This document shows positions 1 through 5,979 of a stretch of 10,598 bases of DNA, one piece after another. This DNA comes from Deltaproteobacteria bacterium (GTDB lineage: Bacteria; Desulfobacterota; SM23-61), in assembly GCA_029857975.1 (NCBI GenBank), contig JAOUFX010000044.1:1-10598 (forward strand). Direction: 5' to 3'. Numbering within the stretch: position 1 is the stretch's first letter; each line of letters opens with the position of its first letter. Both the position numbers and the translations under genes were made by a program. The notes beneath the pieces are model-generated. The model was not told the origin of the DNA. It saw nothing but the letters and a program-made list of their open reading frames with translations, and ran no database searches.

Positions 1-341
1 TCGGGATTTCCCGTTTCTTTGAACCCGGAGGTCAAAATTTCAACCCCTTTCACCCCTTGGCGGAGACATTCTTCCAGAGCGCCGCTGACCAAAGGAGCCG
101 GAATGGTCAAGATGGCCAAGTCCACCTCTCCCGGGATATCTTTCAATGACTTCCACGCCTGCAACCCTTTTATCTCGCCCCCTTCTGGGTTAACAGGATA
201 AATTCCCCCTTCATAGCCAATCTCCATGATTGCGCTGAGAATAATATTGCCGAATTTGGCCAGTTCTGTAGAAGCCCCAATAACCGCAACGGATTTTGGA
301 TAAAAAATAGGCTCAAAAGCCTCTATTACGGATCGATTCAT
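1..341 (-). CDS. NDP-forming acyl-CoA ligase (acetate-CoA ligase, ADP-forming type), N-terminal part, truncated by window edge
   Basis: The minus-strand reading frame opens at ATG 341 and runs off the left edge, giving about 113 residues. It starts MNRSVIEAFEPIFYPKSVAV and continues with VIGAS (about 20-24), a conserved glycine region, then IYPVNP (about 47-52), then a DIPGEVDLAI stretch and a PAPL motif. This is the CoA-binding Rossmann-like domain that begins the ADP-forming acetyl/acyl-CoA synthetases, which interconvert acyl-CoA + ADP + Pi with acid + ATP + CoA in the cytoplasm. A good ribosome site (AGGAAAGG) lies just upstream of the ATG, which supports this start. The ATP-grasp part is outside the window, so it cannot be told whether this is an alpha subunit, an alpha-beta fusion or a GNAT-fused Pat-like protein. 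The acyl substrate is unknown. It lies 161 bp downstream of the gntR-type gene on the same strand and has a promoter candidate of its own. Confidence 0.85.
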   Translation of the reverse strand, partial: MNRSVIEAFEPIFYPKSVAVIGASTELAKFGNIILSAIMEIGYEGGIYPVNPEGGEIKGLQAWKSLKDIPGEVDLAILTIPAPLVSGALEECLRQGVKGVEILTSGFKETGNP

Positions 342-368
342 GACCTTTCCTTTTTTACGGGAAGAAAT

Positions 369-388
369 TTTAAAAACCAGTTTTTAAA
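369..388. promoter_or_regulatory. 20-nt palindrome overlapping the -10 region, candidate operator
   Basis: TTTAAAAACCAGTTTTTAAA has 9-bp perfect inverted arms (369-377 and 380-388) around a 2-nt centre. It overlaps the predicted -10 box of the ligase promoter and the likely start site. A 2-nt centre is too tight for an RNA hairpin loop, so a dimeric protein-binding site is the better reading. The adjacent GntR-family regulator is a natural but unproven candidate; I see no clear second copy in front of the 1401-7770 operon. Confidence 0.5.
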
Positions 389-413
389 TAACCAACTCGA
401 GCAGATTTGTCAA
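385..413 (-). promoter_or_regulatory. Candidate sigma-70 promoter of the acyl-CoA ligase gene
   Basis: On the minus strand a perfect -35 TTGACA (positions 413-408) is followed after exactly 17 bp by TATTTA (390-385), a weak -10. Transcription would start about 10 bp further on, inside or just past the palindrome at 369-388, and lead into the ATG at 341. The perfect -35 and ideal spacing are seen directly; promoter activity is inferred. Confidence 0.5.
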
Positions 414-502
414 GGGAGGCAAGAAGGAAACATTTCCTGACTGGCCGGATTGCCGCCAGGACGAGGTAAGCTAAATTTAATGCCTTTGGATTAACTTCTG
501 CT

Positions 503-1162
503 CTATAGGGAGGAAGGCCCCAGTAAAGGAATAATAATCCTGGCTGTTGTTTCAAGGTCTTTTTGAAGGCCCTCAACGATCTTTTTCTTATTCTTTTCCG
601 CAAATCCTTCAAACATCTCCCAATGGCATTTCATTGGAAAAGAAAGGTCGCGCTTCCCTATGACATAGCTGTAGACATAAGGGCCAACGCGAGCACATAA
701 TCTTTCAATGATTTCAAAAAGGAGGGGCGAATCTGCATAAGAATAAATGGTAAAATGAAACTGAGTGTTTTTTCTCATAAAGATCTTTGGCCTGTCCTTA
801 GAGGCCTCCATGCTTTCTAACAAACGGTTCAATTTGGGTATCTCAACCTCGGGCATCTGGTCGCAGGCTTTTTCCGCTGCCAGGGACTCAAGCATGATCC
901 TGAGACGGAGGGCTTCCTCCATTTCTTTGGCTGTCAACGAGTTCACCCGAATTCTTTTATTGCTCTCAATCACGATTATTTTTTCGGTTTCAAGCTGCCA
1001 AAGAGCCTCGCGTACAGGCATAAGGCTCACTCCAAATTTATCAGCCAGGTCTCTTAAGCTGATGGACTCCCCCGGCAGGATTTCCGCTGAGATGATTTTG
1101 TCACGAAGCTGATCGTAAACCTTCTGCCGCATCGTTTTTACTGAAATCTTTTCTAAGACCAT
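503..1162 (-). CDS. GntR-family transcriptional regulator, FadR/FCD subfamily
   Basis: The 219-residue protein starts at ATG 1162, chosen because GGGAG lies 5 nt upstream; an in-frame ATG ten codons earlier lacks such a site. Residues about 8-75 form the GntR winged helix-turn-helix, with the family hallmarks YDQLRDKIISAEILPGE, LADKFGVSLMPVREAL and a wing around NKRIRV. Residues about 80-215 form the all-helical FCD ligand domain. Its usual metal site is N/D-x3-H, H, H; here I see N132, H136 and H180, but D202 stands where the last His is expected. Such regulators usually repress a divergent catabolic operon until a carboxylate or sugar-acid ligand binds. The divergent promoter region and the 1401-7770 operon fit that role. 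The effector is unknown. Confidence 0.93.
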   Translation of the reverse strand: MVLEKISVKTMRQKVYDQLRDKIISAEILPGESISLRDLADKFGVSLMPVREALWQLETEKIIVIESNKRIRVNSLTAKEMEEALRLRIMLESLAAEKACDQMPEVEIPKLNRLLESMEASKDRPKIFMRKNTQFHFTIYSYADSPLLFEIIERLCARVGPYVYSYVIGKRDLSFPMKCHWEMFEGFAEKNKKKIVEGLQKDLETTARIIIPLLGPSSL

Positions 1163-1335
1163 ATTTTCTCCCTTATAAATATATATGATCACATATTACA
1201 AATATCACAATTAAAAAACAATATAAATTTTAAGATATTACAATATTTAAATTTTCTTATTGACATTAAATAAAATATATTTTATATACGATTATATACT
1301 ATTGTTAAATTGGTAGCAACAGCCCCATATGCTAA
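1163..1335. promoter_or_regulatory. AT-rich divergent control region between gntR-type gene and the catabolic operon
   Basis: This stretch is far richer in A+T than the genes on either side. It holds short direct repeats: ATATTACAA at 1193-1201, ATATCACAA immediately after it at 1202-1210, and ATATTACAA again at 1235-1243. A second pair, TTATATAC at 1282-1289 and 1292-1299, is 10 bp apart and overlaps the core promoter. The 10-bp spacing is one helical turn, as expected for sites on one face of the DNA. Regulator-binding function is inferred. For the gntR-type gene itself I see only weak minus-strand promoter matches. Confidence 0.6.
1260..1288 (+). promoter_or_regulatory. Candidate sigma-70 promoter of the dehydrogenase-transporter operon
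   Basis: A perfect -35 TTGACA (1260-1265) is followed by a 17-bp spacer and TATATA (1283-1288). Transcription would begin near 1295, about 105 nt before the first start codon, leaving a leader that contains the hairpin at 1336-1350. The TTATATAC direct repeat spans the -10 box, a position suited to repression. Confidence 0.55.
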
Positions 1336-1363
1336 GCGGCGCAAAGCCGCCTTTTCGTTTTCG
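1336..1363 (+). terminator. Terminator-like hairpin in the operon leader (possible attenuator)
   Basis: GCGGC (1336-1340), loop GCAAA and GCCGC (1346-1350) make a perfect 5-bp all-G/C stem. It is followed directly by the T-rich tract CTTTTCGTTTTC. It lies between the predicted start site and the first start codon, so it resembles a weak intrinsic terminator or attenuator. The stem is short and the T-tract is interrupted, so it may instead be a simple leader structure. Confidence 0.4.
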
Positions 1364-1400
1364 TGGCGTCATAATGAATTGTAACCGGGAGAGCAAGGAA

Positions 1401-2414
1401 ATGAAAGCGATCGTTTGTGAACAACCCGGGAAATTTCGTTTAAAAGAAATGGACCCTCCCACTATTAAATCCGGAGAAGCTCTCGTTCGTATCCGACGAG
1501 TGGGCATTTGTGGATCTGATCTCGGTGCCTTCAAAGGACACCACCCCTTAGTTACCTATCCCCGCATCCTTGGCCATGAACTATCCGGAGAGGTAGTTGC
1601 GTTGGGCGATTCATCCTCCAACCTGAAGATTGGGGACTCGGTGGTGATTATTCCTTACCTTGAATGCGGTAATTGCTTCGCCTGCCGGCAGGGAAAAACA
1701 AATTGTTGCACTCGCCTGGAAGTTTATGGGGTTCATCGGGACGGAGGGATGCAGGAATACATGAGCGTTCCGGCCGATCATTTGATCAAATCCGCAAAAC
1801 TCAATTTTGACCAGATGGCCATGGTGGAATGCATGGGGATAGGCGCTCATGCGGTCAGGCGATCCCGGATCAAAAAAGGGGAATTTGCCCTGGTCATTGG
1901 GGCAGGCCCCATCGGCATTGGGGTTATGCAGTTTGCCAAAGTGGCTGGTGCAAAAGTCATTGCTGTTGACATTGTTTCGGATCGCCTGAAATTTTGCCAG
2001 GATCATAAGTGGGTGGATTATGCTATTCCTGCCCAGGGGGAATGGGTAAAGGAAATCGAGTCCATCGCCAAAGGAGATTACCCCACGGCAGTATTCGATG
2101 CTTCCGGAAATGTCCATTCCATGGAGAGCGCCTTTAATTTAGTTGCTCATGGCGGAGTTCTGGTCATGGTGGGTCTGGTCAAAGGGAACATCAGCTTTGC
2201 AGATGCGAACTTCCATCGGCGGGAGCTCACAGTGATGAGCAGCCGCAACGCCACCCGGCAGGACCTCGAAGCCGTTAGCCGTTCTATGGAGGAAGGGAAA
2301 GTGGGTGCTCTTCCGCTCATCACCCATCGTGCTCCTCTTGACCAATTGATTGGCCAATTTGATTCCTGGCTTAAACCAGAGAGCGGTGTGATCAAGGCCA
2401 TCGTGGAACTTTAA
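1401..2414 (+). CDS. Zinc-dependent alcohol/polyol dehydrogenase, LgoD (L-galactonate 5-dehydrogenase)-like
   Basis: The 337-residue medium-chain dehydrogenase has the usual length. Catalytic zinc ligands are visible as C37 (GICGSD) and H59-E60 (GHE), with E143 nearby. The structural zinc site is C89, C92, C95 and C103 in the CGNCFACRQGKTNCC loop. The Rossmann motif GAGPIG is at 167-172, with D190 at the end of the second strand favouring NAD. Segments GVHRDGG, FHRREL and SRNAT, and the YPRILGHE context, closely resemble E. coli YjjN/LgoD as I remember it, so oxidation of a sugar acid or polyol is likely; exact substrate unknown. I chose ATG 1401 because the conserved protein starts there (MKAIVCEQPGKF) with GGGAG upstream. 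An in-frame ATG at 1329 would translate through the leader hairpin. It is the first gene of the operon. Confidence 0.9.
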   Translation: MKAIVCEQPGKFRLKEMDPPTIKSGEALVRIRRVGICGSDLGAFKGHHPLVTYPRILGHELSGEVVALGDSSSNLKIGDSVVIIPYLECGNCFACRQGKTNCCTRLEVYGVHRDGGMQEYMSVPADHLIKSAKLNFDQMAMVECMGIGAHAVRRSRIKKGEFALVIGAGPIGIGVMQFAKVAGAKVIAVDIVSDRLKFCQDHKWVDYAIPAQGEWVKEIESIAKGDYPTAVFDASGNVHSMESAFNLVAHGGVLVMVGLVKGNISFADANFHRRELTVMSSRNATRQDLEAVSRSMEEGKVGALPLITHRAPLDQLIGQFDSWLKPESGVIKAIVEL

Positions 2415-2472
2415 AGATAACGAGGTGAAATCGCAGCAGACCCTATTATTGCCTCTGTAGAAAGGAGATTCG

Positions 2473-3366
2473 ATGCTGAAACCCATTGGTTTTGTCGGAG
2501 TTGGCTTCATGGGGAAGCCGATGGCCAGAAACCTCATGCGTGCCGGGTATCCTCTGGTCGTGCACGACAAAAATCGCGGCCCTGTTCAGGAGCTGGTGGC
2601 CGAGGGAGCCAAAGAAGCCTTTTCTCCCAAAGAGGTTGCCCAACCCGTAGAAACCATCTTTACGTCTTTGCCGGATGATAAAATTGTGGAAGAGGTGGTC
2701 CTCGGTAAGAATGGAATTATCGAGGGAATAAAGAGCGGTGCAGTCCTGGTGGAAACGAGTACGATCTCTCCTGCCACGGCCAGAAAGATTGCTGAAAAAT
2801 TAGCCCCCAAAGGGGTAGAAATGCTGGATGCTCCCTTGAGCGGAGGGGTGGTTGGCGCGGAGAAAGCAACTCTTTCCATCATGGTGGGTGGAAAAGCGGA
2901 AATATTTGAGCGGGTCCTTCCTCTTCTGCAGAAATTGGGAAAGAATATTACCCACATCGGGGGCCATGGGACGGGGCAGATTGCCAAAGCCGCGAATCAG
3001 ATCATAGTGGCTTTAAGCATTGATGCAGTCGCCGAGGCGCTGATCTTCGCCAAAAAAGCGGGGGCGGATCCGGCCAAGGTAAGGAAAGCCCTACTTGGTG
3101 GATTTGCCCAGAGCCGGGTGCTGGAGGAACATGGCCAGCGGATATTAGATCGTAATTTCGAACCTGGTGGCAAGATGAGATTTCATCAAAAGGATATTGG
3201 CATTGTGTTATCCATAGCCAAAGAGCTGGGAATTTATTTGCCGGGAACTTCCATGATGGCGGATCTCTGGAATGCCATGACTGCTCAGGGAATGTTAGAT
3301 TGGGATCATTCCGCTTTGGTTAAGGTATTAGAGCAGATGTCCAATGTAGAAGTTCGGCCGGGTTAA
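2473..3366 (+). CDS. Beta-hydroxyacid dehydrogenase of the 3-hydroxyisobutyrate/tartronate semialdehyde reductase family (GarR-like)
   Basis: This 297-residue protein has the standard family length and motifs. GVGFMG at 9-14 binds NAD(P). DAPLSGG at 119-125 is the substrate-binding signature. K172 in the AKAANQ segment is the expected catalytic lysine, with N175 beside it, and K240-D241 sits in the C-terminal helical domain. The blocks LGKNGIIEG, ANQIIVAL, DRNF-P and DHSAL match E. coli GarR/GlxR closely, so reduction of tartronate semialdehyde to D-glycerate is the first guess. 3-Hydroxyisobutyrate or sulfolactaldehyde activity cannot be excluded, because the family is close-knit. Start ATG 2473 follows AAAGGAG with good spacing. 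It lies 58 bp after the zinc dehydrogenase gene in the same operon and would process a C3 semialdehyde arising from the imported substrate. Confidence 0.9.
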   Translation: MLKPIGFVGVGFMGKPMARNLMRAGYPLVVHDKNRGPVQELVAEGAKEAFSPKEVAQPVETIFTSLPDDKIVEEVVLGKNGIIEGIKSGAVLVETSTISPATARKIAEKLAPKGVEMLDAPLSGGVVGAEKATLSIMVGGKAEIFERVLPLLQKLGKNITHIGGHGTGQIAKAANQIIVALSIDAVAEALIFAKKAGADPAKVRKALLGGFAQSRVLEEHGQRILDRNFEPGGKMRFHQKDIGIVLSIAKELGIYLPGTSMMADLWNAMTAQGMLDWDHSALVKVLEQMSNVEVRPG

Positions 3367-3429
3367 GGGAGGTGATGAAATTTTTTCTTTTGCCGGACAA
3401 TATCTTAAAATCAAGAAAGGAGATTCGAC

Positions 3430-4764
3430 ATGAAAAAAGGGGTGTTCGTTGGTTTAAGCGTTTTTTTTATCCTGTGGTTTATTGGAGGAAATGCCCAGGC
3501 ATCCCCGTATGCCAAATATGCCGGGACCACCCTGGTGGTCAACTTTCCAAACATTGCTTATTATAATTATGCAGTAAAAGTTATCCCGGAATTCACCAAG
3601 GAAACCGGGATTAAGGTCGAAATCGATAAGCTCGAATATATGAAAATGCGGGACAAACAACTGCTCGAGTTGTCCAAACCCAAAGGGGACTACGATCTGA
3701 TCTCCTATGTGATCATGTGGAAAACTGAGTATGTCTCCAAAGGCTTGCTCACCCCCCTAGCTTCTTTCTTCACCAACCCCGCGTTGGCCGACCCGGCCTA
3801 TGATGCCGCCGACCTGGTTCCCGCTTACATGCAGGCCATCGGGACGGTGGGAGGACGGAAAGGATACTTGCCCGGGCCGACCGCCTCTGTTTACGGGGTT
3901 CCCTTCGGAACGGAAACCAGCCTGTTTGCCTACCGCAAAGATATCTTCGATAAACACGGGTGGAAGGTTCCCAAGACGTATGACGAAATGCTCAGGCTCT
4001 GCAAACTCGTGAAGGAAAAAGAACCCGGTATGGGTGGCATGACCATGAGAGGGGAAGCGGGCCACCAGGTCCAACATGCCTGGTTCAACCATCTGACCCC
4101 ATACGGTGGAGGGGTCTTTACCGATAAATGGGAACCTCTTTTCCACAAGGGCGGCTCCATCAAGGCCATTAAGGCGATGATTGAGATCGTAAAAACAGGA
4201 CCTCCCGGCATTCCGACCTTTGCTTACGGGTCCATGACGGACGCCTTCCTTTTGGGGAAAGCGGCCATGTATCTAGACAACTCCGCCCTTCCCGGTCAGG
4301 TGCGGGATCCCAACAAATCGAAAGTCATGGGTAAAGTGGGGTACGCGCTTCATCCCAAAGGAGTGAAGTACTCGACCGAAACCGGCGGGTTCGGAATCGC
4401 CATTCCGGTGAACTCCCAGAAAAAGGAAGCGGCGTTCCTCCTTCTGCAGTGGCTGACCTCGAAGGCCACCGACTGGAAAATTACCAAATTTGGGGCCATG
4501 CCAAACCGGATCTCCACTTTGAAGGATCCAGGGATGCAGAAAGACTACCCGGAATTCGCCGCCGTCCTGGAAAACCTGAAATATGCGAACCCCGACTGGC
4601 GACCGCTGATCCCGGAGTGGCCGGAAATTTCCATGCAGCATATCGGGATTGCCCTGCATGAAGCCATCACCGAAAAGAAAACTCCGGAAAAAGCAATGAC
4701 CGATGTGATCGAACCGGTGAAAAAGATCATGGAGAGAGCCGGTTATTACAGCTGGAAAAAATAA
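3430..4764 (+). CDS. Extracellular solute-binding protein, family 1 (carbohydrate ABC importer, CUT1 type)
   Basis: A 444-residue secreted binding protein. It begins with a Sec signal peptide: a short basic start (MKKG), a hydrophobic core to about residue 20, and a likely cleavage site NAQA-SPYAK near residue 25. There is no lipobox cysteine, so it should be a free periplasmic protein, implying an outer membrane. The mature chain has the family 1 pattern: TLVVNFPNIAYYN, an EFTKETGIKVEI segment, a YDLISY strand, YGVPFGTETSLFAYRKDIFD and a TGGFGIAIPVNSQKKEAA block that includes the late hinge region. Such proteins deliver mono- or oligosaccharides, polyols or sugar derivatives to the permeases. 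The start is set by AGAAAGGAG a few nt upstream. It lies 63 bp after the GarR-like gene; its permeases follow beyond the ulaG gene. Ligand unknown. Confidence 0.92.
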   Translation: MKKGVFVGLSVFFILWFIGGNAQASPYAKYAGTTLVVNFPNIAYYNYAVKVIPEFTKETGIKVEIDKLEYMKMRDKQLLELSKPKGDYDLISYVIMWKTEYVSKGLLTPLASFFTNPALADPAYDAADLVPAYMQAIGTVGGRKGYLPGPTASVYGVPFGTETSLFAYRKDIFDKHGWKVPKTYDEMLRLCKLVKEKEPGMGGMTMRGEAGHQVQHAWFNHLTPYGGGVFTDKWEPLFHKGGSIKAIKAMIEIVKTGPPGIPTFAYGSMTDAFLLGKAAMYLDNSALPGQVRDPNKSKVMGKVGYALHPKGVKYSTETGGFGIAIPVNSQKKEAAFLLLQWLTSKATDWKITKFGAMPNRISTLKDPGMQKDYPEFAAVLENLKYANPDWRPLIPEWPEISMQHIGIALHEAITEKKTPEKAMTDVIEPVKKIMERAGYYSWKK

Positions 4765-4779
4765 GAAAAACCCTGGGAG

Positions 4780-4812
4780 GGAGGAGCCAATTTCTCTCCT
4801 CCTGGGCCTTTT
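4780..4812 (+). other. Intergenic stem-loop after the binding-protein gene
   Basis: GGAGGAG (4780-4786) pairs with CTCCTCC (4796-4802) across a 9-nt loop, and TTTT follows at 4809-4812. In many importer operons a hairpin after the binding-protein gene stabilises its mRNA or partly terminates transcription, so the binding protein is made in excess over the permeases. Either role fits here, but the T-tract is short and offset from the stem. Confidence 0.4.
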
Positions 4813-4847
4813 AGGGATTGATTTCACGTTCAGAAAGGATTTTTATT

Positions 4848-5909
4848 ATGGTCGTTGATATTTCCAAGATTGACCGAGATACTTGGCTGAGAAGCGTTTT
4901 CCCGGAATGGGGAACCTACTTGAATGAGGAGATCGAAGAAACCAAGGTTCCTCAAGGGAAATTTGTCATGTGGTGGTTGACTTGCTGCGGTGTGTGGATC
5001 AAGACCCCAGGAAAAGTGGACATCGCCATCGATTTCTGGGTCCAGAGAGGAGAGTCGACCAAGAAGCAGCTTCCGTACAAGCAGATCAAAGACGCCCAGA
5101 TCATCCGCATGACCGGGGCGCGCAAATACCCCCCCTTTCTCCGGATCGCTCCTCATGTCCTCGATCCCTTCCAGGTGAAAAAACTGGACGCAGTTCTTTC
5201 CACGCACATTCATGGAGACCACATCTGCGAGTTCGTGGCCGCGGCAACGGTAAAGAATACGAATGCCCTTTTCATCGGGCCCCCCATGTGTGGAGAAAAA
5301 TGGGCCAGCTGGGGGGTTCCTGAAAAGCGGATCGTCCGTTTGAAGCCCGGACAGTCGTACAAGATCAAAGACACTGAAATCTTCGCCGTGGAATCCTTTG
5401 ACCGCACGGCGCTGATTACACCTCCCCCGGAGGGCGACCTTCGAGGGAAAATGCCGGTCAGCATGGATGAGCGGGCGGTGAACTACGTCATCAAAACACC
5501 GGGTGGATCCATCTACCACAGCGGCGACTCCCATTTCTCCAACGGATACTATCGCCACGGCAAACAGCATAAAATCGACGTGGCCCTCGTTTCCTATGGG
5601 GATAACGGGCCGGGAATTACCGACAAGTTGACCGCCTCCGATACCCTGCGGATCGGTCGGGACCTCAACGCCAAAGTCCTGATCCCAATTCATTGGGACA
5701 TGTGGGCCACCCAGGCCCCCGACCCCAACGAGCTGGTTCTGCTGCACGATTTCAACAAGCACCAGATGAAATACAAACTCGTCATCTGGAAAGTGGGCGG
5801 TAAATTTACCTACCCGGATGATCAGGACATCGGGAAATATCAGTACCCGAAAGACTACGGCGATTACTTCACCGACGATCCGAACATTCCTTTCCCGTCC
5901 TTCCTCTAA
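4848..5909 (+). CDS. ulaG: UlaG-type metallo-beta-lactamase-fold hydrolase (L-ascorbate-6-phosphate lactonase homologue)
   Basis: The 353-residue protein aligns, from memory, along its whole length with E. coli UlaG (354 residues): FPEWG near 18-22, NEEIE, MWWL, HVLDPF, SFDRTALIT, RAVNY, KTPGGSIYHSGDSH, GITDK, KVLIPIHWD, VGGKFT and the C-terminal PF-SFL. The metal motif HIHGDH is at 120-125, with D227 in HSGDSH and H282 in IPIH completing the site. UlaG opens the lactone ring of L-ascorbate-6-phosphate in the cytoplasm; there is no signal peptide here. ATG 4848 was chosen because AGAAAGGA precedes it and its length then matches UlaG. It lies between the binding-protein and permease genes of an ABC importer, not in a PTS operon, and no kinase is seen, so its substrate may be an unphosphorylated or different lactone. 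Homology is clear; substrate is uncertain. Confidence 0.9.
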   Translation: MVVDISKIDRDTWLRSVFPEWGTYLNEEIEETKVPQGKFVMWWLTCCGVWIKTPGKVDIAIDFWVQRGESTKKQLPYKQIKDAQIIRMTGARKYPPFLRIAPHVLDPFQVKKLDAVLSTHIHGDHICEFVAAATVKNTNALFIGPPMCGEKWASWGVPEKRIVRLKPGQSYKIKDTEIFAVESFDRTALITPPPEGDLRGKMPVSMDERAVNYVIKTPGGSIYHSGDSHFSNGYYRHGKQHKIDVALVSYGDNGPGITDKLTASDTLRIGRDLNAKVLIPIHWDMWATQAPDPNELVLLHDFNKHQMKYKLVIWKVGGKFTYPDDQDIGKYQYPKDYGDYFTDDPNIPFPSFL

Positions 5910-5913
5910 GAAG

Positions 5914-5962
5914 GGGGAAAGCCGTTTTCCCCGCTGCAGGGGCGAAGAAAGGACCCTGCAGC
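5914..5962 (+). other. Two tandem perfect stem-loops between ulaG and the first permease gene
   Basis: The first hairpin pairs GGGGAAA (5914-5920) with TTTCCCC (5926-5932), loop GCCGT. The second pairs GCTGCAGGG (5933-5941) with CCCTGCAGC (5954-5962), loop 12 nt. They abut with no spacer and end 6 nt before the ribosome site (GAGG at 5969-5972) of the permease gene. No T-tract follows, so they are not classic terminators. Roles in mRNA stabilisation, processing or permease translation are plausible inferences. Confidence 0.6.
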
Positions 5963-5979
5963 AGAATCGAGGAAATAAG

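Noticed and set aside
370..612. 80-codon minus-strand frame overlapping the 3' end of the gntR-type gene
   Set aside because: It starts inside the gntR-type coding sequence in another frame, ends in the operator/promoter region and has no domain resemblance.
1329..1400. N-terminal extension of the zinc dehydrogenase from ATG 1329
   Set aside because: It would translate through the leader hairpin, lacks a ribosome site and adds residues absent from the family.
3372..3566. Small plus-strand frame with a strong Shine-Dalgarno, containing a few cysteines
   Set aside because: The spacing to its start is only 2 nt and most of it overlaps the signal peptide of the binding protein; the Cys spacing appears to be chance. 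Kept only as an orphan ribosome-site observation.
5818..5979. N-terminal extension of the first permease into the ulaG coding region
   Set aside because: The extension is polar, lies in another frame of ulaG and across two hairpins; a proper ribosome site precedes ATG 5980.
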